64,000 nucleotides of DNA, taken from assembly GCF_018449515.1 (NCBI RefSeq), contig NZ_JAAVUQ010000026.1, positions 46,646 to 110,645 of the forward strand, read 5' to 3'. Below are positions 9,604 to 17,745 of the stretch, in pieces. Position 1 is the stretch's first letter. Each line of letters opens with the position of its first letter. Made by a program: the position numbers and the translations under genes. This DNA comes from Caballeronia sp. dw_19. Its GTDB lineage: Bacteria > Pseudomonadota > Gammaproteobacteria > Burkholderiales > Burkholderiaceae. Below the pieces are notes generated by a model. The model had not been told where the DNA came from, did not search any database, and saw nothing but the letters and a program-made list of their open reading frames with translations.

Positions 9604-10766
9604 TAACGTCTCCCGCCGCCGCCCGAACGCATTGATCTCGGGGCGGCCGGACGGCCCCCGCCGAACGCCGGCGTTGACATACGGCTGCCACGTCCACGGT
9701 CAGCCTCGTTTCGGACTTCGGCGCCGCGACCGAACGATTCGAATGTCGACGGAAAGCGTGGTGCCGTTGGAGACACACGGGTCAGCGCCGCCGCGGAGCG
9801 TCCGAAGTCTGAGACAGGCGCAACGCCCATCGACGGATGGAAATGAGCTGCGCTGTCAGCCGGATACCCGCGGAAACTCCGGCGTGCATCGGGCACCCCC
9901 ATGCTGTCGGCAAACCGATTCCGCACGCCAGGGTCGCGATACGGCACGCCAAGGCGATGTGACGGGTCATGTGCCCACACGGTCCCACCTGGCGGACGAT
10001 TGCGGTTGAGGCCGGCGAAGCGGTCCCGGTCGAGACCGATCCGGTGCCGTCCCCAGTCGCAGTAGTTCCAGCCCCAAAGCGGCCCGACGATCGCGATACC
10101 AACCCAGCCAAAACCGACACTGCCGACGATCACGCCGTCGAAGTAGCCAGGAAAATAGTAAGGCGGAAAAGCGGGATACGGCCACACGCCATAGGCATAC
10201 GCGGGATCGTAAACCGGCACATACACGATCTCGGGATTAGCCGGTTCGATCGTAATTGCGGGGCCATTCGTTACGACCACCTGCTGGGAGGTCGAGTCCA
10301 GCTTGCCGGCCGCTTCAGCCTGCCGACGAAGACGCTGGACCGAATCCATTACCGCGGCCTCGTCGGCCAGGAAGGCGTCGCCAAGACGCTCTATCCAGTC
10401 GAGATTGCTGTCCATCATGCGTAGAATCTGGGGAAAGGGCACCAGTGACTTTACGCTGGGATCCCACGGCTGTGCTTCGAGCGCGGTCGCCAGTTGGTTT
10501 CCCGAAAGCGCCTTGTTTTTCGGGTCTTCAAGCCAGCGATCGGCCTCGACTACTTCGAGTGGATAGGTTGCCGCCATCAGAATTTGAGCGACGAGGGGAT
10601 CGGGATAGAGCGCGATCGGCGCCAGCATCTGGTCGAGCTGCGCCAGCGTAAATGGCATCGTATCCGGAGCCAATGGAGCTTGCGCCACGTTTTGTGCACG
10701 CGCCTCGAACGTACCGACGGTCAGGGCTAATGCTATGGCCAGGAGCAATCTCGCCTTTACTTTCAT
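9603..10766 (-). CDS. DUF3300-domain exported protein
   Basis: 387 residues with a clear Sec-type signal peptide (MKVKARLLLAIALALTVG, cleavage near ARA-QN). The DUF3300 hallmark MLAPIALYPDPLVAQILMA lies near residue 47, followed by YPLEVVEADRW, the VYVPVYDPAYAYG segment and a Gly/Arg-rich C-terminal tail. The start at 10766 is chosen because TTAGGGG lies upstream and the signal peptide then begins at residue 1. The upstream ATG at 10847 would bury it. Function is unknown. The protein is probably periplasmic or associated with the outer membrane and is expressed together with the DUF2950 protein. Confidence 0.88.
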   Translation of the reverse strand: MKVKARLLLAIALALTVGTFEARAQNVAQAPLAPDTMPFTLAQLDQMLAPIALYPDPLVAQILMAATYPLEVVEADRWLEDPKNKALSGNQLATALEAQPWDPSVKSLVPFPQILRMMDSNLDWIERLGDAFLADEAAVMDSVQRLRRQAEAAGKLDSTSQQVVVTNGPAITIEPANPEIVYVPVYDPAYAYGVWPYPAFPPYYFPGYFDGVIVGSVGFGWVGIAIVGPLWGWNYCDWGRHRIGLDRDRFAGLNRNRPPGGTVWAHDPSHRLGVPYRDPGVRNRFADSMGVPDARRSFRGYPADSAAHFHPSMGVAPVSDFGRSAAALTRVSPTAPRFPSTFESFGRGAEVRNEADRGRGSRMSTPAFGGGRPAAPRSMRSGGGGRR

Positions 10767-10849
10767 GTTGTAACCCCTAAGCCTTGTCCTGCGACGTGTG
10801 GCATAACCCAGCATGCATGCCAGTAGGCACTCGCCTGCCGGCCTCACAC

Positions 10850-10863
10850 TTGACCTGTATCAA
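10850..10863. promoter_or_regulatory. Fnr/Anr-type box upstream of DUF3300-DUF2950
   Basis: TTGACctgtATCAA matches the Fnr consensus TTGAT-N4-ATCAA at nine of ten positions. It lies about 85-97 bases before the DUF3300 start codon, a distance compatible with activation. The regulator itself is not encoded intact nearby. Confidence 0.6.
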
Positions 10864-11099
10864 CGATAGAGTCGGATGCGGCTGCAAAAGCGGCACCGGT
10901 TTCAGTTGGTGACTTGCGCACTGCCTGTCCGATTGACACGAGTCCCGGGTCCGTTTCGAGTTATTGAGGTGAGGGTGTGCCTTGCATTCTGGACAGAGCC
11001 GATGGATTTAAGATTGCAAACACCTTTCCAATTAGATTTGGATAGCTTAATAAATGAAGGAGATATAAGCGAACATTCCTAACGATCTTTGTTTTTGTC

Positions 11100-11405
11100 C
11101 CGGTTCCCGAAACGCTCGCCGACGTCTCGATTGAAGCGTTGACTCAAATTTCGGACTTGGAAGCGGCACCATTGCTGTGCGTGGGACTTATCGGCTACCG
11201 GACGCTGAACATGACGGGCGATGCGAATCGGCATCTGCAGCTTTGGTGTAGCCGCGCATATCTTTGCCCCGGGTCGCGCGTTATCAGGAGCGCACGGTCT
11301 ACGCGTTCACGCGTGACGGCGATGTGGCGGCTCAACCGCTCGCACTGCGGCTCGGCGCGAAACGGGCCGGCAGCAGCAACGAAGCAGCGCCGGACCCAAC
11401 CCTGT
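11100..11405 (+). pseudogene. Fragment of zinc-dependent alcohol dehydrogenase
   Basis: The translation reads EAAPLLCVGLIGYRTLNMTG (about 11160-11222), then after a frame change GICSFGVAAHIFA (about 11231-11270), then in a third frame VARYQERTVYAFTRDGD and LALRLGAKRAG (to about 11380). These are consecutive blocks of the NAD-binding domain of zinc alcohol dehydrogenases of the AdhA/AdhP type. Both ends and all catalytic zinc ligands are missing, and at least two frameshifts are present. It is a dead fragment that abuts the 3' end of the ABC permease gene. Confidence 0.7.
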
Positions 11406-11412
11406 TCGCGAC

Positions 11413-12543
11413 TCAGTCAAGAGACTTGCGGAATCGCAGCACGCTGATTGTCAGCATGACCCCGCCCAGTATGCCCATTGCCGCGAGTTGCGGCCACAGC
11501 ACGGCAAAGCCAACGCCTTTGAGGAACACCGAGCGCAGCACGACGAGAAAATAGCGTAGCGGATTGATCAACGTGATCCATTGCAATATCTTGGGCATGG
11601 CCGCGATCGGAAACGCGAAGCCCGACAGGATGAAAAGCGGATTGATCAGAAAGAAATTCAGGGCAAACGCCTGTTGCTGGGTGCGCGAGAAGGTCGACAG
11701 CAGCAAGCCGAGACCGAGCGCCGCCAGCAGGAAAAGCGATGCGCCTGCCAGCATGACGAACAGATTTCCGACGAACGGCACGTGGAACCACCAGACGCCG
11801 ACCGCTGTGACGAGCGCGACGTCGCCCAGGCCGATCAGGAAGAACGGCACGGTCTTGCCGAGAATGAATTCGATCGGCCTGATCGGGCTGACCATGATCT
11901 GCTCGAGCGTGCCGATCTCCCGTTCGCGAACCACTGCAAACGCCGTGAGGCTGACCACCTGCATCAGCGAGAGCGTACCAACCACGCCTGGAATGAAAAA
12001 CCAGCGGTCGTCGATGGCATCGTTGTACCAGGGGCGCTCGCGCAGCGAGACCGCCACGGTGGACGGCGCCGCTCCGGCAGACTGGGGCCAGGCCTCGCTT
12101 ATCTGATCGGTCTGGAATTGCGTGACTATCTGGCTGATGTAACCGAGCGCGATGAGAGCCGTGTTGGAATTGGTACCGTCCACGATGACCTGCAGCGGCG
12201 CGCTGCGGCCGCCGTTCAGATATTGCGAGAACCCTGCATGGATCACGATTGCCATCGTGGCATCGCCGGTATCGATGTCATGGGTGATCTCCGGTTCCGA
12301 GCCGGCATTGTCCACGACATAGAATTTGCCGGTGGCGGCGAAGTGCGAGACAAGGCTACGGCTTGCCTGGCTATGGTCAAGATCGAGCACGGCGAGACTC
12401 ACGTGATTGACCGTGAAGGTCGCAGCATAACCATAGACAATGACCTGGAGCAGCAGCGGCACGATAAGCCGGAACATTGCCCAGCGGTCCCGCTTGAGCT
12501 CGAGAAATTCCTTCATCAGCATGACCTGCAGGCGGTCGAACAT
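11413..12543 (-). CDS. ABC-2 type transporter permease (YbhR-like)
   Basis: 376 residues. An N-terminal membrane helix (residues ~25-45) is followed by a large extracytoplasmic domain and about five C-terminal helices. The VSPIRPIEFILGKTVPFF segment after the EREIGTLEQIM motif is typical of ABC-2 exporters of the YhhJ/YbhS/YbhR type. It is the last gene of the hlyD-ATPase-ATPase-permease-permease operon and starts 6 bases after the previous stop. The two permeases probably form a heterodimeric channel for drugs or other amphiphiles. Confidence 0.88.
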   Translation of the reverse strand: MFDRLQVMLMKEFLELKRDRWAMFRLIVPLLLQVIVYGYAATFTVNHVSLAVLDLDHSQASRSLVSHFAATGKFYVVDNAGSEPEITHDIDTGDATMAIVIHAGFSQYLNGGRSAPLQVIVDGTNSNTALIALGYISQIVTQFQTDQISEAWPQSAGAAPSTVAVSLRERPWYNDAIDDRWFFIPGVVGTLSLMQVVSLTAFAVVREREIGTLEQIMVSPIRPIEFILGKTVPFFLIGLGDVALVTAVGVWWFHVPFVGNLFVMLAGASLFLLAALGLGLLLSTFSRTQQQAFALNFFLINPLFILSGFAFPIAAMPKILQWITLINPLRYFLVVLRSVFLKGVGFAVLWPQLAAMGILGGVMLTISVLRFRKSLD

Positions 12544-12549
12544 GACAGG

Positions 12550-13686
12550 CTAGTCCAGGTGTTTGTGGAAGGCGCGGGCTGCCATCCAGATGATTGCGAC
12601 TGCATATAACGCCAGTGCGAGGATCGGCACGGCAAGCTCGGCAACGGTGCTGCCTTTCAGGAATACCGCGCGCAAGATGGTGATGTAGTAGCGCGCGTAG
12701 ACGAGCAGGGTCGCGGCCTGGATCGGTGCCGGCATCTGGTCGATCGCGAAGGTATAGCCCGACAGCATGCTGGTTGGCAGCATTGTCAGCAGTAGCGCAA
12801 CCTGACTCGCGCCGAGCTGGCTGCGGATATGAACCGAGACCAGATAGCCGATGCCAAGCACGACAAGCGTGAAGAGCGCGGTGGTGGCGACCAGCGTGAC
12901 GATGTTGCCGCGAAACGGTACGTCAAACCAGAAGATCGTGCTGAGCAGGCAGAACGCGGCGTTCGCAAGCCCAATCCCAAAGTACGGCAGCAGCTTGCCG
13001 AGCATCACTTCGAGCGCGGTGACGGGGGTCGAGATGAGTTGCTCCATCGTTCCGCGTTCCCATTCGCGGGAGACCGTCAATGACGTGAGCTGCGCGCCGA
13101 CCAGCGCGAGAATCACCGCGACGACCCCAGGTATGATGAAATTGCGGCTGTCCAGTCCTTCGTTGAACCAGACCCGTGGTTCCAGATCGACTAGGCCGAC
13201 TGTTTTTGGCGGCAGCCCATGCGCCTGGTTCCAGCGGGACTGAAATGCCGCGGTGGTCTGGGCGATCACACCTTGGGCGTACCCGATGGCGATATTGGTC
13301 GTATTGGCATCGGTTGCATCGAACACGGTTTGTACCGAAGCGACGCCGGTCGCGGTGAATACGCGCGAAAAATCGACCGGAATGGTGACTACGCCGGCAC
13401 AGGTGCCGCGGTCCATCGCGTTGCGCAGCGCACGCTCGTTGTTCAGCGGGTGGACGGCGGAGAACCAGTTCGATGAGACAAAGTTCTGCACAAGTTCGCG
13501 GCTGATCTGGCTATGTTCCTGGTCGTCGACGCACAGCGGTATGCGTCTGATGTCCAGACTGACGCCGTAACCTAGCAGCACCATCTGCAGCAACGGCATG
13601 AGCAGCGCAATCGCGAGGCTGCGCGGGTCGCGCCAGATCTGCAACGTTTCCTTATAGGCCATTGCCCACAGACGTCTCAGGTTCAT
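12550..13686 (-). CDS. ABC-2 type transporter permease (YbhS-like)
   Basis: 378 residues with the same architecture as the downstream permease: one N-terminal helix, a ~150-residue external domain and about five C-terminal helices with the EWERGTMEQLISTPVTALE signature. The start at 13686 (MNLRRLWAMAYKE) overlaps the stop of the preceding ATPase gene as ATGA. The open frame reaches further upstream, but only as antisense-like Arg-rich sequence. Together with its neighbour it would make the membrane part of the exporter. Confidence 0.9.
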   Translation of the reverse strand: MNLRRLWAMAYKETLQIWRDPRSLAIALLMPLLQMVLLGYGVSLDIRRIPLCVDDQEHSQISRELVQNFVSSNWFSAVHPLNNERALRNAMDRGTCAGVVTIPVDFSRVFTATGVASVQTVFDATDANTTNIAIGYAQGVIAQTTAAFQSRWNQAHGLPPKTVGLVDLEPRVWFNEGLDSRNFIIPGVVAVILALVGAQLTSLTVSREWERGTMEQLISTPVTALEVMLGKLLPYFGIGLANAAFCLLSTIFWFDVPFRGNIVTLVATTALFTLVVLGIGYLVSVHIRSQLGASQVALLLTMLPTSMLSGYTFAIDQMPAPIQAATLLVYARYYITILRAVFLKGSTVAELAVPILALALYAVAIIWMAARAFHKHLD

Positions 13687-14636
13687 CGCGGATGGGCTCC
13701 TTTGTCCGTGCGGGAGACAATCTGCACGAATACATCCTCGAGGCTGGGACGTATGGCGCGCGGCGGCGTCGACTCGATCTGCCGTTGCGCCAGCAGGGGC
13801 ACGAGCCCGGCTTCGGTCACGCCGGTGCGCATCAGCACGTGCAGCCGGTCGCCGAAGATCGCTGCATCGATCACATCCGGCGTCTCGCGTAACGCCGCAA
13901 GGGCGGCGCCAAGCGGCGTGCAAACCAGTTCGAACAGATTGCCGCCGAGGTCGTGCTCGCGCAGGGCGCCTGGGCTGCCGATCGCCACCAGCCGGCCGGC
14001 GTCGATCAGCGCGATGCGGTGGCAGTACTCCGCTTCCTCCATATAGTGCGTGGACACCAGCACGGTCACTCCGCTCGCGGCAAGCTCGTGAATCAGGTCC
14101 CAGAAGCGCCGGCGCGCTTCCGGTTCGACGCCTGAGGTCGGTTCATCGAGAAACAGCACGGGTGGGCGATGCAGGATCGCGCAGCCGAGCGCGAGCCGCT
14201 GTTTCCAGCCGCCCGCGAGCGTGCGCACGAGTGTATCGTCGCGTCCCTCCAGCCCCGCCATGGCGATGGCCCGCCGGATCCGCTCGTTGATCTCGGGCCG
14301 GGGCACCCGGTAGATGCCGCAGAAAAAGCGCAGGTTTTCGCGGCAGGTCAGGTCCCCGTATAACGAGAATTTTTGTGACATGTAGCCGATGTGCGCGCGC
14401 AGCGCCTCGGCCTGCGTACCGACATCGAAACCTGCCACCGACGCCTGCCCGGCGGTCGGCGAGAGCAGTCCGCACAGCATGCGGATGGTGGTCGACTTGC
14501 CGGCTCCGTTGGGACCGATAAAGCCAACGACTTCGCCTTTGCCGATGGACAGGTCGAGGCGATCCACCGCGGTGAAGGTGCCGAATCGTTTGGTCAGCCC
14601 CGTTGCCTTGACGACGGGATCGCCGAGATCGGTCAT
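13683..14636 (-). CDS. ABC transporter ATPase (YbhF-half-like)
   Basis: 317 residues. Walker A is GPNGAGKST near residue 42, the signature region is the unusual LAGGWKQRLALG, Walker B is VLFLDEPTSGVEP, and an H-loop lies in VSTHYMEEAEYC. The C-terminal ~90 residues are a DUF4162-like extension typical of drug/lipid exporter ATPases. It overlaps both neighbours by ATGA. In E. coli, YbhF carries two such ATPase halves in one chain, whereas here they are separate genes. The Trp in place of the usual Gln/Met in the signature is a family variant seen in the second half. Confidence 0.9.
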   Translation of the reverse strand: MTDLGDPVVKATGLTKRFGTFTAVDRLDLSIGKGEVVGFIGPNGAGKSTTIRMLCGLLSPTAGQASVAGFDVGTQAEALRAHIGYMSQKFSLYGDLTCRENLRFFCGIYRVPRPEINERIRRAIAMAGLEGRDDTLVRTLAGGWKQRLALGCAILHRPPVLFLDEPTSGVEPEARRRFWDLIHELAASGVTVLVSTHYMEEAEYCHRIALIDAGRLVAIGSPGALREHDLGGNLFELVCTPLGAALAALRETPDVIDAAIFGDRLHVLMRTGVTEAGLVPLLAQRQIESTPPRAIRPSLEDVFVQIVSRTDKGAHPR

Positions 14637-15577
14637 GCTGCGCTTCCCGAGCCGACGAGCGCGACAAAAACGTCTTCGATGCCGGGCTCGACGGGCGTAA
14701 TCGTCGTGTACACGATTGCCTTGCTGGCAAGGAAAGCGCCCAGTTCCGGCGTGCGGCGCGCCGCGTCGTCGACTCGCACATGCACGCGGTCGCCCATCAG
14801 CAGTGTTCCCAGCACGCCTGGCGCGTCGACAAGGGCGTCATGCACCGCGCGTGGGTCGGGCGCCATGATGGCGAGCAATGCCCCCGGCATGGCCTGCTTG
14901 AGCCGCGCTGGCGTGTCGCATTGACGGATTTCGCCGGCATGCAGCAGCGCCAGACGTGAGCAGCGTTCGGCCTCGTCCATATACGCGGTGGACAGCACGA
15001 TGGTGACGCCGCTTTCACGCAGGTTGTACAGGATTTCCCAAAAATCGCGCCGTGACACAGGGTCCACCCCGGTTGTCGGTTCGTCGAGCAACAACACGCG
15101 CGGTGTGTGAATCAAGGCGCAGACGAGACCGAGCTTCTGCTTCATGCCGCCGGACAATTGGCCGGCCAGACGCTGCCTGAACGGCACGAGGCCCGCGGCC
15201 TCGAGAAGCTGGTCGCTGCGCGCGCGTTGCGTCTTGCGTGGCACGCTGAACAGTTCGCCATAGAACGCGATGTTCTCGGCGACGGTCAGATCCTCATACA
15301 GGCCGAAGCGCTGCGGCATATAACTGAGCGCCGCCTTGGCGCGCTCGGGCGCTGCCACGACGTCGATATCCTCCAGCCGGATTTCGCCGGAGTCTGGGCG
15401 CAGCACGCCGGCGAGCATGCGCATGATGGTGGTTTTGCCCGCGCCGTCCGGCCCGACGAGCCCGAAGATTTCCCCTCGCGCGATGTCGAAGCTGATACCG
15501 CGCACGGCATGCACAGATCCGAAGCTGCGGATCAGCGCATGCGCGTGGATGGCGGGGCCCGTTGGCATGGTGCTCAT
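14633..15577 (-). CDS. ABC transporter ATPase (YbhF-half-like)
   Basis: 314 residues. Walker A is GPDGAGKTT, the signature is LSGGMKQKLGL, Walker B is VLLLDEPTTGVDP and the H-loop lies in VLSTAYMDEAERC (His replaced by Ala-Tyr in the switch position, a known feature of this half). It overlaps the hlyD gene upstream and the second ATPase gene downstream by ATGA. The pairing of one canonical and one degenerate nucleotide-binding subunit suggests an asymmetric exporter. Confidence 0.9.
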   Translation of the reverse strand: MSTMPTGPAIHAHALIRSFGSVHAVRGISFDIARGEIFGLVGPDGAGKTTIMRMLAGVLRPDSGEIRLEDIDVVAAPERAKAALSYMPQRFGLYEDLTVAENIAFYGELFSVPRKTQRARSDQLLEAAGLVPFRQRLAGQLSGGMKQKLGLVCALIHTPRVLLLDEPTTGVDPVSRRDFWEILYNLRESGVTIVLSTAYMDEAERCSRLALLHAGEIRQCDTPARLKQAMPGALLAIMAPDPRAVHDALVDAPGVLGTLLMGDRVHVRVDDAARRTPELGAFLASKAIVYTTITPVEPGIEDVFVALVGSGSAA

Positions 15578-16587
15578 TTGCCGGGTGCCAACAGCGCGAT
15601 CGACGCATCGGCGGGCATGCCCGGCAACAGTTCGTGGGTCGGGTTGTCGATATCGACACGAATCCGGTACACCAGCGTTACGCGTTCCGCGTGCGTCTCG
15701 ACCGTTTTCGGCGTGAACTCTGCCTGAGGGGAAATGAAGCTGATATGGCCGTGATAGGTCTTGCCGGGGTAAGTGTCGGTCGTCACGTCGACAGCTTCGT
15801 GCAGACGAACCTTGCCGATATCAGGCTCGTTCACATAGGCGCGCAGCCAGACATGGTCGAGTTCGTCGAGCGTAAAGATGGCGACACCGGCGCCCGCAAG
15901 CTGGCCAAGTTCCGCTTCGCGCACGGCGATCACCCCATCAAAGGGGGCGCGTAGCACCGTGTAAGACAGCATCACCTGGTCGAGTTTGAGCTTTGCATCG
16001 GCGGCGGCCTGGTTCGCGCGCGCGAGCGCGATGTTGTTGCGTGCGACCTCCACTAGTGCCCGATCGTGCGCAAGCGTGGCGGTGGATTGCCGCTCGGCAG
16101 TAAAAGCAAGATCGCGCGCCTGAACGGCGACTGCATTGCCTTTCACGAGGGTTTCGTCACGCGCGAGATCCAACTGCTTTTCGGCAAGGTCGAACTGGTC
16201 GCTAATGACGCTGTTATGAGCGGCAGCCAGCGTGCTTTCGTTCGCGCTGATCTGCGCGCTGGCAACGTCCAGGTCGGTGCGATCTATTTCGGTTTGCTGA
16301 AGATACAGGTGATCGTCGAGCCGTGCGAGCACCGTATCGCGTTTGACGGATGCGCCTTCGTCAAACGGCAGATAGACAATCGGCGCCTGCACCTGCGTGA
16401 CGCTCAGGACACTTTCGTGCGCCTCGATGTTGCCGGATACGATGATCCCGCGGGCGTCCGGAGCGGCACCGAACAGTGTCGGCCAGCGCCACGCGCCGTA
16501 GCCGCCGATAGCGACAACGAGAAGCGTGAGCGCCAGCAGAACCTGCAAGCGGTGTGCTGATACAGCAGTGTGGAGTTTATCGAACAC
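15574..16587 (-). CDS. HlyD/YbhG-type membrane fusion protein
   Basis: 337 residues. There is one N-terminal membrane helix (about 15-33), then a lipoyl-like half (VQAPIVYLPFDEGASVKRD), a long alpha-helical hairpin (about 95-205), the second lipoyl half (LRAPFDGVIAVREAELGQ) and a beta-barrel domain. This is the periplasmic adaptor linking the inner-membrane ABC-2 exporter to an outer-membrane channel, which would be TolC-like and encoded elsewhere. It is the first gene of the export operon. Its only upstream neighbour on the strand is the OYE remnant, so transcription may start in or before that remnant. Confidence 0.9.
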   Translation of the reverse strand: MFDKLHTAVSAHRLQVLLALTLLVVAIGGYGAWRWPTLFGAAPDARGIIVSGNIEAHESVLSVTQVQAPIVYLPFDEGASVKRDTVLARLDDHLYLQQTEIDRTDLDVASAQISANESTLAAAHNSVISDQFDLAEKQLDLARDETLVKGNAVAVQARDLAFTAERQSTATLAHDRALVEVARNNIALARANQAAADAKLKLDQVMLSYTVLRAPFDGVIAVREAELGQLAGAGVAIFTLDELDHVWLRAYVNEPDIGKVRLHEAVDVTTDTYPGKTYHGHISFISPQAEFTPKTVETHAERVTLVYRIRVDIDNPTHELLPGMPADASIALLAPGK

Positions 16588-16641
16588 GGTTGTTTTATGT
16601 TTTGTTGTGACGAAATCGGTGGGTCATCCTCAATATCGGTG

Positions 16642-17214
16642 TCACCCGATCATCCCGGGGTGGCTGCGTCCTTGCTGCCGCCGTGCGAGGTCCAGCGCGT
16701 TTTGTGCCGCACGGCGATACCGGTCGATAATCGCAGGAATTTCCGTCGAATCCGGCGCGCGGTGTCGGGCAGGGCTGGATGCCGGACGCGGTATAGGAGG
16801 TGGCATCTGGTCTGAGCGTCGAAGGCGCGACCGACAACACGCCGCCGGGCTGTGCAACGACGGGTGGGATACCCGGCCGACGTGCCAGAGTTGCGGGAAA
16901 ATCCGGCCGCCTCGGGCATGGACGCCTTCTGTTACGCGCCGCCAGCCCTCGACCTGCGCATCGTCATAGATGCCCGGCGTCAACGCATGGCCTCTTGCGG
17001 TGGGCGAGATGTTGACGCCCTCGCTGATGATCAACCCGGCAGAGGCCCGCCGCGCATAGTGCGCGGCAATCAGTGCACCGGGGATACCGTGCTCGCCCGC
17101 GCGGCCGCGCGTCAGCGACGCCATGACGATATGGTTTGCCAATTGATAGCACCCGAGTTGAACCGGTTGAAACAGGTCACTGAGTGTCTGGGCCGTTTCT
17201 ATCCTGCTTCCCAT
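16642..17214 (-). pseudogene. Truncated Old Yellow Enzyme (NADH:flavin oxidoreductase)
   Basis: The first ~120 residues match the OYE/NemA family: the LFQPVQLGCYQLANHIVMA start, LTRGRAGEHG, the AGLIISEG block, and GRIFPQLWHVGRVSHPS. The next block (LSVAPSTLRPDATSYTASG) lies in another frame, and the original frame then resumes with EIPAIIDRYRRAAQNAL before it is lost. The C-terminal half of the ~360-residue barrel, including the Tyr and Arg active-site loops, is absent. Two frameshifts plus a 3' truncation make it non-functional. It sits directly upstream of hlyD. Confidence 0.8.
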
Positions 17215-17315
17215 TGATCTCTCCTCGCGTGCCGCCCGGCTCGAGGTCGGCTAGCGGTGGCCGGCAGTGCATTCACCGGAACACCACGAGCGTAGACCGT
17301 CAAAGGTGGCCCCCT

Positions 17316-17329
17316 TTGACCTTGGTCAA
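17316..17329. promoter_or_regulatory. Fnr-like palindrome upstream of OYE remnant
   Basis: TTGACcttgGTCAA is a perfect inverted repeat that differs from the Fnr consensus only at the two symmetric inner positions. It lies about 100 bases before the OYE remnant start, so it may still drive the export operon behind it. Confidence 0.45.
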
Positions 17330-17634
17330 CGAGGGAACCTGCCGGTCCACACGGACAGTCGTGCTGCTGGTCGTCGTCAGCGGTGATTTACCGTGCTGTA
17401 CACAATTTGATCCAACGCAAGGTCGGTGCAAACTGTCGAGCGTCTACTTGATGGGTTCCCGGGAGGACGCCAGGTGATCAAGTGCTGGCTGCCCAAACAA
17501 ATGTTGCCAGGATCACGTCAACCGTTCGGCTCAGGGACGCTCCGATCGGCGCATGCGAAGAGGCTTCCTGACGAATGCGCGGCCTGACGCATCGTAATGG
17601 TAGAACGCGGGCGTTAGTCCCTATTCCGGCGCGG

Positions 17635-17648
17635 TTGATCTACATCAA
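17635..17648. promoter_or_regulatory. Perfect Fnr/Anr consensus box, orphan
   Basis: TTGATctacATCAA matches the Fnr consensus at all ten defined bases. The nearest start codon on the minus strand is that of the OYE remnant, 420 bases away, and the plus strand has no gene, so the original target was probably lost. Confidence 0.6.
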
Positions 17649-17745
17649 GCGGTCTAAAACCGGCCCGCATATCCCGTGAACTTCCTCGAGGAGGGCTGAA
17701 TGGAACATGTATGTCCACAGACCCGGGTCCCGGCCGTTGTCGCGA

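Larger units (their letters stand above)
17215..17745. other. Intergenic region with two Fnr-type palindromes
   Basis: About 530 bases between the OYE remnant and the end of hpnN. Apart from the two Fnr-like boxes no gene is recognised. Small open frames on both strands lack ribosome binding sites and family motifs. Confidence 0.4.

Noticed and set aside
11581..12609. 342-codon open frame opposite the ABC permeases
   Set aside because: Its sequence is mostly charged residues, the antisense pattern of hydrophobic transmembrane codons.
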